From positions 88,316 to 152,315 of the forward strand of contig NZ_SJPY01000009.1 in assembly GCF_007860185.1 (NCBI RefSeq): DNA of 64,000 nucleotides, in the 5' to 3' direction. The notes under the pieces were generated by a model. That model did no database searches, was not told where the DNA came from, and saw nothing but the letters and a program-made list of their open reading frames with translations. Source of the DNA: Novipirellula aureliae. Lineage in GTDB: Bacteria > Planctomycetota > Planctomycetia > Pirellulales > Pirellulaceae. Shown piece by piece: positions 51,060 to 59,332 of this stretch (position 1 is its first letter; every line of letters starts with the position of its first letter). A program made the position numbers and the translations under genes.

Positions 51060-52550
51060 CTAGAGATCGATGATTTCTCGCATCTGTTCGCTGACGTCAG
51101 GATTGCGGTATAGGCGGTCGATCATCTTGGCGTAGATCGCAGTGAACCGTTCATCCGTGGCGAGTTCACCGAAGACCGGCTTGAACTTGACAAATGACAA
51201 AACATCCTCGCTGGTTGCCTTCGCCGCCTTTTGCAAATCGTTCTTCAGGCCGTCCGTGACTTCGAGTGCATTGCCGTGACGGTCGGCGTGTTTGTCGCTG
51301 TAGTAGCACCACGCTGCGATCACCAACGCCGCATGCTCCAGGCCTGCCCCTCGCGACAAATTCTCGCGGATGGTTGGAATCAGAAACACAGGCAACTTGC
51401 TAGAGCTTTCCAAGCAAATTCTTGACAGTTGGTCCCCGATACTGGGGTTGCCAAATCGCTCGACGAGTGTCCGTTTGTACTCATTCAAGTCGATGCCAGG
51501 TACTGGATCGAGCACCGGAGTCACTTCATGATCAAAGAATTGACGCAGATAGGTAACGAATAGATCGTCCCGCATACACTCGTCAATCGTTTGGTAGCCG
51601 TGGATCGCCCCAAGGATGCCGAGGACCGAATGGCCTGCGTTCAGCAGTCGCAACTTCATCTTTTCATAAGGAGTCACGTCGGCAACGAACTGTACCCCGA
51701 CGTCTTGCCACTTGGGCCTTCCGTTCGAGAAGCGATCCTCGACGACCCATTGGCGAAACGGTTCGCACGCGACCGGCCAGTTGTCGACGAGTTTGAACTC
51801 ACTTTGCAAATACTCGATGTCGGCGTCGGTGGTGACTGGAGTGATGCGGTCGACCATCGCATTGGGAAAGCAGACTTCGCTTTCGATCCAATCGGCGAGT
51901 TCCGAGTCTTGCATTCTTGCAAAACTGAGCAGCATCTGTTTCGTCAGGTCACCGTTATGCAGAATATTGTCACATGATTGGACAGTGAAAGCTGGCAATC
52001 CAGCTTGCCGACGCTTCTTTAGTGCAGCAGTCAAGTATCCGAATACAAGTTTTGGGTTGGACGGATTTTCGACATCGTGCAGGGCATCGGGATTGGAACG
52101 GTCGAAGTCGCCTGTATCGGGGTCGACATTGTAACCGCCTTCGGTAATTGTCAGCGAGACGATTTTCGTTTTCGCATCGGCCATTCGGTCGATGACTGCA
52201 GCGGGATCGTCACAGCCCATTAGATAATCGACGATGGAACCGATCACGCGGGTTTCCCGATGCCCATCGGGATGCTTGACAATCACGCTATAAAGATAAT
52301 CTTGCTCCTTCAAAATCGATGCCATCCTACGGTCGGCCGCTCGTAGTCCGACGCCGCAGATACCCCAACGAGAAGCATCGCTCGATTGGAGCAACTCGTC
52401 GGTATAGAACGCTTCGTGAGAGCGATGGAAGCCGCCTACCCCGACGTGAACGATTCCGGCGGTCAATTGACGGCGGTCGTAAGTCGGCCGCATGATGTCG
52501 CGGGGGAGTTGGGAGAGATTCTCTTGATTGAGTTTCATTGGGGAGTTCAT
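51060..52550 (-). CDS. Mannitol dehydrogenase family polyol oxidoreductase
   Basis: A 496-aa NAD(P)-dependent long-chain polyol dehydrogenase from ATG 52550. The Rossmann part shows GVGGFHRSHEAFYTD (about 35-50) and TITEGGYNVDPDTGDF; the C-terminal helical domain has KMKLRLLNAGHSVLG (about 295-310) with the catalytic Lys and the conserved Asn and His. This fits mannitol 2-dehydrogenase (mannitol to fructose); related enzymes act on fructuronate, tagaturonate or arabitol. Length is typical for the mannitol type. Its start overlaps the stop of the upstream NCS1 permease (ATGA), so the pair is a transport-oxidation operon; the substrate may thus be a polyol or related compound. Confidence 0.92.
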   Translation of the reverse strand: MNSPMKLNQENLSQLPRDIMRPTYDRRQLTAGIVHVGVGGFHRSHEAFYTDELLQSSDASRWGICGVGLRAADRRMASILKEQDYLYSVIVKHPDGHRETRVIGSIVDYLMGCDDPAAVIDRMADAKTKIVSLTITEGGYNVDPDTGDFDRSNPDALHDVENPSNPKLVFGYLTAALKKRRQAGLPAFTVQSCDNILHNGDLTKQMLLSFARMQDSELADWIESEVCFPNAMVDRITPVTTDADIEYLQSEFKLVDNWPVACEPFRQWVVEDRFSNGRPKWQDVGVQFVADVTPYEKMKLRLLNAGHSVLGILGAIHGYQTIDECMRDDLFVTYLRQFFDHEVTPVLDPVPGIDLNEYKRTLVERFGNPSIGDQLSRICLESSSKLPVFLIPTIRENLSRGAGLEHAALVIAAWCYYSDKHADRHGNALEVTDGLKNDLQKAAKATSEDVLSFVKFKPVFGELATDERFTAIYAKMIDRLYRNPDVSEQMREIIDL

Positions 52551-54271
52551 GGATGTGCCTTATTGAGTTTTTTCGTGCGTTGCAATGCCCAGTAAGAGGT
52601 AGCGAAATAGAGGATCGTGCAGAGGAAGCTCCAAGTGTAGAAGACGCTGACATTGCGCTGGTACGAAACCATATCGCCACTGGCGAACATCACGATCAAG
52701 GCTAAGATCAAGGTTACTGACAAAGCCATCCAAGCAATGCCGTGCAACCCCTTCGACATCAGCGAATCGTCATGAATGGGATCTCCTTCCGAGAGGGCTT
52801 GTTGCGATTGGAATTCCTTGATGTCGAGGTTCCTCTCGACCTCGGCGGCTTCTTCATCCGGATAGCGTTCCGACGCGCCGAATCGGCTGGCCATAAATGA
52901 GTAGAGGACGATCGTGAATAGCCAGGTCGGAAGAAAGAGGTAGAAAAACGACATGACTTGCAAGTAGTTCAGTCCAAACCCGAAGACCAAGCCAGCGGCC
53001 CACGATGCGATTGCGGGGGTGCTTCGCCTTAAGCCACGATACTTTACCCAGTATCGAGTCAGCCCGATGCGTGGAAAGACGAAGTGTTCTGCAAAGACAA
53101 TTCCGCCGACGGGAACGACCAATAGCCCAGCATAGGTCAACAGCGGCAAGATTTGTTTATAAACGAAGGGGAAGCAGGCGATCACGACCGTCGCAACGCC
53201 GACCGCAAACGTGACTTGCCTTCGCGAATGACGATGAAAGATGGCTTGAGCGGCCAATCCGGCTCGGTACAAGTTCGCATTGGCCGTCGTCCATCCGGCA
53301 ACGATCACGATCACGTATCCCGACAATCCTAACGCTCGATAGGCGACATCGCCGGGATCGAGTTCGACGATGGTGGATTGGAGCAATACCGCCGTCCCCG
53401 CTCCCATGATGCCTGCCGCGATCCACGCGATGTAATGGCCGAACAGCATCCCCGCACTGGTGCAAAGTCCGTAGACCGTTTTCTTGGCATAGCGTAGCAG
53501 TGCCATGTCGATCAAACCAAAGTGTGTGATCGTATTGGCCGCCCAAGCGAAACCGATCACTTCGATTAGCCCGATCCCAGGTTCGCCCGCGCTGTTGACT
53601 CCGGTCCAAATGGATCGGTCGCCGATCGTAATGAAGTCGGAGAAACTTTCGAGCTGTGTCTGCCCGATGACTGCATTAGCAAGGGCAGGGAACAGAGCGA
53701 GTGCCCCACTGATAAACATGACAATCAGCCAAGGTCCACACAGCCCCGAGAACTCGGCCACGGCATTGAAGCCATACATCGCCACCAGTACGACGATCAT
53801 GCCGACGCCGAGAACGACCAATACAAACAGACTATCGGTGGGATACCACTGCAATTGAGCGGGAATGTTGAACAGCAAGCGTACGGCCGTACAAGAAACG
53901 GTAATCATTGCGGCGGAGATCACGGTAAAGATCAGCACGTTGGCCGCGTTGTAAAGATCGCTCATCGAGTCCCCCGCAATCTTGTGCAAATACGTGTAGA
54001 GACTCAGCCGCGTTTGGATGGCAATCGGCGTGGTGATCAGCGTCCAGCTCAGGATTGCCAGAATATTCCCGATCAGCAACCCCACCAAAATGTCCGTCGT
54101 CGTTGCCCCCAACGCAACAAAAGTTGCACCAATCACAAACTCTGTCGCAGCCACATGTTCGCCCGCATACAACCCGGCAAAATGCGTCCAGCCGTGCAGT
54201 TTGTGTGTGGGAATGGGCAACTGTTCCGAATCGATTTTGGCGATCGTGTTCGTGTCGATAGAATTTGACAT
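52547..54271 (-). CDS. NCS1-family permease, polyol-linked
   Basis: A 574-aa membrane protein from ATG 54271 with about 12 helices. It belongs to the purine-cytosine permease (NCS1) family: HGWTHFAGLYAGEHVAATEF, a GLCGPWLIVMFISGALAL middle segment, IEVIGFAWAANTITHFGLID and VIVAGWTTANANLYRAGL are typical. A C-terminal extension of about 70 residues with two extra helices (SVTLILALIVMFASGD and FYTWSFLCTILYFATSYW) exceeds the usual length. Known substrates are nucleobases, hydantoins and thiamine; the linked mannitol dehydrogenase argues for another substrate here. First gene of a two-gene operon. Confidence 0.9.
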   Translation of the reverse strand: MSNSIDTNTIAKIDSEQLPIPTHKLHGWTHFAGLYAGEHVAATEFVIGATFVALGATTTDILVGLLIGNILAILSWTLITTPIAIQTRLSLYTYLHKIAGDSMSDLYNAANVLIFTVISAAMITVSCTAVRLLFNIPAQLQWYPTDSLFVLVVLGVGMIVVLVAMYGFNAVAEFSGLCGPWLIVMFISGALALFPALANAVIGQTQLESFSDFITIGDRSIWTGVNSAGEPGIGLIEVIGFAWAANTITHFGLIDMALLRYAKKTVYGLCTSAGMLFGHYIAWIAAGIMGAGTAVLLQSTIVELDPGDVAYRALGLSGYVIVIVAGWTTANANLYRAGLAAQAIFHRHSRRQVTFAVGVATVVIACFPFVYKQILPLLTYAGLLVVPVGGIVFAEHFVFPRIGLTRYWVKYRGLRRSTPAIASWAAGLVFGFGLNYLQVMSFFYLFLPTWLFTIVLYSFMASRFGASERYPDEEAAEVERNLDIKEFQSQQALSEGDPIHDDSLMSKGLHGIAWMALSVTLILALIVMFASGDMVSYQRNVSVFYTWSFLCTILYFATSYWALQRTKKLNKAHP

Positions 54272-54335
54272 TTCGCTTTCGATTGTACGTTTTCCTCAAC
54301 GGCCCACTACGGCCCACTACGGCCCACAACGCTAT

Positions 54336-54399
54336 CGCGACCTCCGCATCGAGTCCGGCGTGGTTTCTTCCGGCGTGGTTTCTTAACGCGGAGGTCGCG
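54336..54399. other. Inverted repeat near the GxxExxY remnant
   Basis: CGCGACCTCCGC (54336-54347) and GCGGAGGTCGCG (54388-54399) are a perfect 12-bp inverted repeat around a direct repeat of CCGGCGTGGTTTCTT (54354 onwards, twice). A triple GGCCCACTAC run (54301-54327) precedes it. It might end transcription of the GxxExxY gene or be repeat debris. Confidence 0.5.
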
Positions 54400-54422
54400 A
54401 AGATGCCGAGAGAGCCGTCGTT

Positions 54423-54662
54423 TCATGGTGGTCCGTTCTTACTCTGCCAATCCGTTGACCATTCGCTGAACGCCACCCCCGCTTGGCTGAGTTTATAACA
54501 CATGGCGTCTTCATGCACCCACTCAAGCAACCCAGGGCCAAGGTCTCGGTAGACTTCATTCTCGGTCTCGGCAACCGAGTAGGCTCGTCCAATCAAAATG
54601 CATTTGATTTTAGTGAGATCCTTTTCAATTCTCGCAAGTCGGCCAGCAATGTCCATTTTCAT
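54423..54662 (-). pseudogene. Truncated GxxExxY-family gene
   Basis: A 79-codon frame from ATG 54662 (AAGGAC upstream). It keeps the family core (IGRAYSVAETENEVYRDLGP, then GLLEWVHEDAMCYKLSQAGV) but stops shortly after FSEW, whereas intact GxxExxY proteins have about 120-130 residues with a PD-(D/E)XK-like second half, absent here. Upstream lies CGCAGAGCACGCAAAGACGC followed by AGAGTTTCGCAGAG (54703-54739), a repeat style I associate with GxxExxY loci in many genomes. Function of intact members is unknown. Probably a broken gene; an in-frame longer start at 54761 exists but would translate the repeat. Confidence 0.7.
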
Positions 54663-54761
54663 GTCCTTAGAGAATTCGTTTTCTACGAGTGTACTCTGTA
54701 AACGCAGAGCACGCAAAGACGCAGAGTTTCGCAGAGAGGATGCTTGTAGCGCATCAGTCAT

Positions 54762-55124
54762 CTCGTCTCTCGATTCGACGTTCCCACATCAAGCCGATGC
54801 GACTTTTTGGCAGCCGAGTCATCGGTAGAGGAGTGGTTGGTTGCTCTACGAACGTCGGTTGCCTTCGGATCGGCGGGAAAAGCACCCCGTAATGGGCTAA
54901 TGCGTTGTTTTGTCAGGAAGAGGGCCAGAAAAGGCAAGGGATCGTGAAAAGCAGTTGCGAAGCAACTCGTTAAAAGGCAGGAGCGTGGCGTTTTGTCAGG
55001 GATGAGAAATTTGCAGGCGCAGCAGCGGATCTTGTTCAAGAGCTTCCATACGGCAGGATCTTTAACAAGATCCACGACCTAGCTATAAGTATTGAGGCTG
55101 ACAATACTCGGGTCACACGCGTCA
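54762..55124. repeat. Intergenic region with hairpin element, copy 2
   Basis: A 363-bp gap without a gene. At 55021-55079 lies the second copy of the GGATCTTG/CAAGATCC element (arms GGATCTTGTT 55027-55036 and AACAAGATCC 55064-55073), read on the minus strand as GGTCGTGGATCTTGTTAAAG, clearly related to 4811-4866. It is close to the 3' end of the squalene-cyclase-fold gene. Confidence 0.6.
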
Positions 55125-56771
55125 TTACGTCTCCTCGTTTGGATCGTACAATGGCATGTGACGGTAATACACCTCCAGACAGTACAACGAGAAGCAGGTT
55201 GTGTAGAGGCGGCCAGCATGACGCCCCCAAGCGTCATGCTGCGGTGACCAACTGCCTCGCTCGCGCCCACGCATCTCTTGTTTAGCCGGCAGCTCAACCT
55301 TCAACTTGTCATTCCACTTCGTCCACAATGGTCCACCGAAATGATGCAGCGACTGAGTGGCGTAGTACCAGTAGTAGACATTCGGTTCGCGATAATCGAT
55401 GGGGTGATTGTCAGCGAGTGCGCCCAAACCCTGTCTCATACCGAGCGTGTTGCGGGGCAGTCCCATGTATTGACGGCATAGCAATCCTTCGGCGGTCATC
55501 GACGGCGTAGCAACATCGCCGACTTTGTAAGAGTAGCCCACGGCAGAGTAGTAATCGTTCTCAGGCTTCGCACTGACGCTGTCGAGATACTTTGCCACTT
55601 TGGGCCAAATGTACCGATCGACTTTCAGGCCTGCTGCTTCACCACTTTTGAGTCCCATCACAAACCAGCCCGTGACCGACGTGTCACTGTCAAAACGGGG
55701 GCGATAACGCCAGCCGCCTTCAGGCGACTGGGCACGACAGGCAAAATCACAGGACGCTTGTGCGTAGGGTCGAATCCAAGAGTCGCCCGTCATCGCATAG
55801 AGCTCACAGAGTGCAATCATCGCCTGAGCCTGTGCGTACATCTTTTCGTGGTCTCCAGCTTGAGCCGCCATGAATCCTTGACGGTCCTGCTGCTTCACCA
55901 ACCAACGCACCGATTGCCATAGTTCCTTCTTGTACTGTCCACTGCGATGCGTACTACCGGCGCCCATAAACGCAAGCATCGCCATTGCCGTCGCACTGAC
56001 ATTGTTCTCACTCTGGGCACCGTCGGTATAGGGCCCCATCAAACTCCATCTTCCGTCTTGGAGTTGTTGACGCTTTAGCCATTCCAATCCAAGTGACACC
56101 GCATCTTCGGTTGCCTGCGTGCCACCAGCTGCCTTTAGCAGCCTTTGCTTCATCGCTCCTGTGCGACCACGAAACATTGAAGCGGCGTTCGTCGACGGTA
56201 ATTTCTTGGCCGAAGGTGACGCAAATGGTGCGACGACGAATTCGGAAGTCACCGATACCGAAACAAGGTCCAAGGCTTTCACAGCTTCCAGCGGTTCGAT
56301 ATCGACGTTCACTTCTGTCTCCCAAGGATCCGTCTCCCAAGAATCCGTGCCCCAAGGATCTTCGGTTGGGAGCTCGTCGAGTTCGGAGGGGGCAATCGTG
56401 AACTCTACCAATTCGCTGGTCGCTTGGTCTCCCGCTTGACGAATCGTCAGCAGGATATTTCCGATCTCACCCGACGAAGTCGAAATCAATGCAAGCGTCA
56501 ACAAAAGGAGCAAATGGAGGATCGTACTAATCAACCACGGTGGAGTTTCTTCAAGTCGTTGTTTGAGGGTGAAAAGACGCGTTGAATGCTCAATGGGCGA
56601 AATGGACGATGGAACGATTCCTTCCGTTCGGGACTTCTTACCTCGTCCACGACCGAATGCTTCGCCAACCGCTGAACGCCTTCTCGTATGCATCGGCAAC
56701 GACAACTCTCGCAGCGAGGCCAACGGGGGGGCTGACGGTGGACCGAAGTCGGCGGGTTGAGAAGAGAGCAT
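55125..56771 (-). CDS. Membrane protein with prenyltransferase/squalene-cyclase repeats
   Basis: A 548-aa protein from ATG 56771. A cytoplasmic N-terminus (1-78), one membrane helix (about 79-100; WLISTILHLLLLLTLALIST) and a periplasmic low-complexity stretch with repeated DPWGTDSWETDPWETE (about 138-152) lead to an alpha/alpha-toroid domain (about 215-540). The latter shows repeat motifs LEWLKRQQLQDGRWSLMG, VRWLVKQQDRQGFMA, CRAQSPEGGWRYRP and SLHHFGGPLWTKW like squalene cyclase or prenyltransferase beta subunits. The DxDD catalytic motif of cyclases is not seen, so enzymatic cyclisation is doubtful. The membrane topology is TonB/ExbD-like. Planctomycetes have many such non-enzymatic relatives. 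Confidence 0.87.
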   Translation of the reverse strand: MLSSQPADFGPPSAPPLASLRELSLPMHTRRRSAVGEAFGRGRGKKSRTEGIVPSSISPIEHSTRLFTLKQRLEETPPWLISTILHLLLLLTLALISTSSGEIGNILLTIRQAGDQATSELVEFTIAPSELDELPTEDPWGTDSWETDPWETEVNVDIEPLEAVKALDLVSVSVTSEFVVAPFASPSAKKLPSTNAASMFRGRTGAMKQRLLKAAGGTQATEDAVSLGLEWLKRQQLQDGRWSLMGPYTDGAQSENNVSATAMAMLAFMGAGSTHRSGQYKKELWQSVRWLVKQQDRQGFMAAQAGDHEKMYAQAQAMIALCELYAMTGDSWIRPYAQASCDFACRAQSPEGGWRYRPRFDSDTSVTGWFVMGLKSGEAAGLKVDRYIWPKVAKYLDSVSAKPENDYYSAVGYSYKVGDVATPSMTAEGLLCRQYMGLPRNTLGMRQGLGALADNHPIDYREPNVYYWYYATQSLHHFGGPLWTKWNDKLKVELPAKQEMRGRERGSWSPQHDAWGRHAGRLYTTCFSLYCLEVYYRHMPLYDPNEET

Positions 56772-57120
56772 TGCTTAAACCCAAGAGTAGACAGATTAGC
56801 TTGTTGTACCGGTAGAGCGGCGAGCGTTTCGAACGAATGAAATCGAAACGCTCACTATCTCTACAGGACGGATTCTCAGCCGAATGTCACGTAGGATTTA
56901 GAGAACGGTAGTAGGGATGATCGTTACGACTTCAGATTGTTTAAAGGAGTTTCGAATTCTTAGCATGTTCAAGGGTGGCGTCGGTTTTTCATTGAAGTCG
57001 GTTTGCCATTGATAACGGAGTTGAAACAATCTCGATTGACGAACAAGCGGGAACCGCGTAACGTAAGTATGGTTGCTTCTCTGGTCGGACCACTCTGCCT
57101 TTGAATAACATGTCCCCCTA
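56772..57120. other. Divergent intergenic region
   Basis: A 349-bp gap between the squalene-cyclase-fold gene and the Cys/His-rich gene. No gene, repeat or clear regulatory site is seen. Confidence 0.4.
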
Positions 57121-57564
57121 TTGGGCGATATCGCGGTGCCCCTGTTTCGATATCTATCGACTTTTCTATTGTGCCTCTTGCTTGCGCTCGGGCATGCCCC
57201 AGCGTGGTGGCATGTGGTGGGTGTCGGGGATGATGTTTGTGGACCTGTGTCCGCCGGCTTCGAGAGTGCGGACTCATGCTGTTGTCATTCGCATTCTTCT
57301 TGTTTCGAGCATCGTGATACTGCGGATAGTGACTCAGAAACCGAGAATCCACAACCGACTGAAAAATCGCATGATTCGGATTGCTGTCCGATCTGCCAAT
57401 CGCTAAGTGCATCGAAGGACATTCTTTTCCGGCTCGAGTGTCCGCAATTGCAACTGCCTTGTTGTGAATTGTTTGTCGCCACATTCTTCTTGGGCGACAT
57501 CGTATCGCCACTTCCTTTGCCGCCTCTGCGTGGGCCGCCTGTAACCGCCTCTCCCGTAGCCTAG
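57121..57564 (+). CDS. Exported Cys/His-rich hypothetical protein
   Basis: A 147-aa frame beginning at TTG 57121 (GTG 57136 is also possible; no good ribosome-binding site). A hydrophobic leader (YLSTFLLCLLLALGHAPAWW) is followed by a mature part rich in Cys, His and Asp: SCCCHSHSSCFEHRD (about 52-66), HDSDCCPICQSL (about 85-96) and LPCCELF. The arrangement looks metal-binding and resembles short DUF2946-like exported proteins. A C-terminal hydrophobic PLPLPPL stretch ends it. The next gene is the DUF1559 protein, 200 bp downstream on the same strand. Start and family are uncertain, coding is likely. Confidence 0.6.
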   Translation: MGDIAVPLFRYLSTFLLCLLLALGHAPAWWHVVGVGDDVCGPVSAGFESADSCCCHSHSSCFEHRDTADSDSETENPQPTEKSHDSDCCPICQSLSASKDILFRLECPQLQLPCCELFVATFFLGDIVSPLPLPPLRGPPVTASPVA

Positions 57565-57763
57565 GCTTCTAGTCTGGGAATTCCAGCACCCAAGTGGAAG
57601 CCTGCCCATTGGCTTTGTGGGTGTGCTTTGTGGGTGTGTGCGCGTTCGGATGATACATGGTCCGACCAAACGTCTTGTCGTCGACTCGTATGCACTTCGC
57701 AAAGCTCTTCATCTCGCCATCCAAATTCTCTGATACCCCACCGAACAAACCATTGCGCCTACC

Positions 57764-58717
57764 ATGAAAACACTCGAAAAGAAAAAGAATAAAAACAAGC
57801 GTCCGATCCAACTTCCATTCGGCTTTACTTTAGTTGAGCTATTGGTGGTAATCGCGATTATCGGCATCCTTGTCGGACTATTGCTGCCTGCCGTTCAGGC
57901 AGCACGCGAGGCAGCGCGTCGCATGTCGTGTTCCAATAACATGAAGCAAGTTGGCCTTGGCCTGCAAATGTATCACGACGTTTATCGGGAATTGCCTGCC
58001 GGATGGCGAGGTTTTGAAGAGGACCAAGAAACGCCCCACTGGTTCGGCGTCCCAGGCTGGTCTTGGAGTGCGGCGATTTTGCCATTCCTCGAACAAGCTG
58101 CCGTCCAAGACAACTTGATTCACTTCGAATATCCGATCTCGGACCCGATCAATGACGATGCACGAGTCGCGATGATCGCAACGTATCGTTGTCCATCGGA
58201 CATTGGCGACAAAACGTTTCCATTGAATGATGGTGGACCGTCGGTCGTGACCGGTATTTCCTTTCCGATCGAAATGGCGACCGGCAACTACATCGGCATG
58301 TTCGGCACCGAGGAGTTTCACTTGGCTTGCAATCCCAGCCTGCCGACATGCAATGGCTGCGAGGGCAACGGTACGTTCTTTCTAAATCGGCAATGTCGAT
58401 TCGCCGATCTTTTGGACGGGTTGAGTAACACGTTAGTCGTTGGCGAGCGAAACTCGTTGTACGCTCCATCCACCTGGGTGGGCGTTGTTAGTGGTGGAGA
58501 GCATGGGGTTGCCCGAGTCGCGGGAGTCAGCAGCTATCCGCCGAACTCGAAACAAACGCCAACACAGTATTTCCATAATTTCAGCAGTCTCCATCCCGGT
58601 GGAACTCATTTTCTCAGGGCCGACGGTAGCGTCCGAATGATTACGGAATTCATTGACGAAGAGGTGTTCCACGCGATCAGCACCCGAGCAGGGCATGAGG
58701 TGTTTATCGAACCGTGA
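57764..58717 (+). CDS. DUF1559 pilin-like protein (H-X9-DG type)
   Basis: A 317-aa protein from ATG 57764. Type IV pilin-like N-terminus: basic leader, then GFTLVELLVVIAIIGILVGL with the Gly-Phe prepilin peptidase site and Glu at +5. DUF1559 body: LLPAVQAAREAARRMSCSNN, MKQVGLGLQMYHDV, a mid Cys region (HLACNPSLPTCNGCEGNG), and the C-terminal HPGGTHFLRADGSV (H-X9-DG motif). Hundreds of paralogues per genome occur in planctomycetes; their role is unresolved, probably pseudopilins or surface components. In this context it is followed by a Kelch and a CobN gene on the opposite strand. Confidence 0.95.
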   Translation: MKTLEKKKNKNKRPIQLPFGFTLVELLVVIAIIGILVGLLLPAVQAAREAARRMSCSNNMKQVGLGLQMYHDVYRELPAGWRGFEEDQETPHWFGVPGWSWSAAILPFLEQAAVQDNLIHFEYPISDPINDDARVAMIATYRCPSDIGDKTFPLNDGGPSVVTGISFPIEMATGNYIGMFGTEEFHLACNPSLPTCNGCEGNGTFFLNRQCRFADLLDGLSNTLVVGERNSLYAPSTWVGVVSGGEHGVARVAGVSSYPPNSKQTPTQYFHNFSSLHPGGTHFLRADGSVRMITEFIDEEVFHAISTRAGHEVFIEP

Positions 58718-58928
58718 CTTTAGAAAAACGTGAGGTTGGAAAGTTGTAATCCGCTTCATCTTTGATGTTCTGATGATTTCTGTACGCGGGCTAGGCTTCC
58801 GCCCCGGGGGGCGAAAAATAGCTAGCCCGGAAGTCAAGTGGTTTGTCACAGCTTGATTTTAGGCATCAACCGAACACTGTATCGACGCAATCGCCAATCG
58901 TCTTCCTTTGCGTGCCACTATCTAAAAC

Positions 58929-59006
58929 ACAAGCGACAGGAAATCGAGCGTAATAGGCGTTGTGCCTATGGATTGCTTTTCTCACGCTCAATTTCCTGTC
59001 GCTTGT
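58929..59006. repeat. Nested long hairpin element
   Basis: Arms of 23 bases (58929-58951 and 58984-59006, ACAAGCGACAGGAAATCGAG type) match with a single mismatch, and an inner ATAGGC-GTTGT-GCCTAT stem (58953-58969) lies in the loop. The right arm is followed by TTTTTGTAG. It could act as a strong terminator or be a miniature palindromic element. It lies in the 615-bp gene-free gap after the DUF1559 gene. Confidence 0.7.
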
Positions 59007-59059
59007 TTTTGTAGATAGCCCGTTGCGGAAGTTGTTTTATTTTTGAAACCCTTGTCATA

Positions 59060-59290
59060 ATAGTGGCCGGGGCATCTTGCCTCAGTAAATCTTGTCCCCG
59101 TAAGCTGCGGCTAGAAGCATTTTGCAAAAAGCCGTAGGCTGCGGGTTTAGTGGCTGTGGCTTCCAGCCGCAGCGTTCTTCTCAACTGGGGCTGGAAGCCC
59201 CAGCCACGTCAAAAATCAAAATGCACTAGAAGCCACCGTCACGAAAAATGCTTGCCCTGATTCTTCGTGGTGCCAAAGCACTCGGCCACG
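59060..59290 (-). repeat. Dispersed composite repeat, copy 4 (rearranged)
   Basis: Modules of the composite repeat: GTGGCCGGGGCATCTTGCC (59062), GCTGCGGCTAGAAGC, GGCTGTGGCTTCCAGCCGC (59151-59169), GGGGCTGGAAGCCCCAGCCA (59187-59206) and GATTCTTCGTGGTGCCAAAG (59258-59277). Order and spacing are rearranged relative to copies 1 and 2, with extra palindromic cores. The rest of the 615-bp gap holds no gene. Confidence 0.6.
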
Positions 59291-59332
59291 TAAGAACCGC
59301 CGCAACGTAGAAAATCGGCTCTTCTAAGCATT

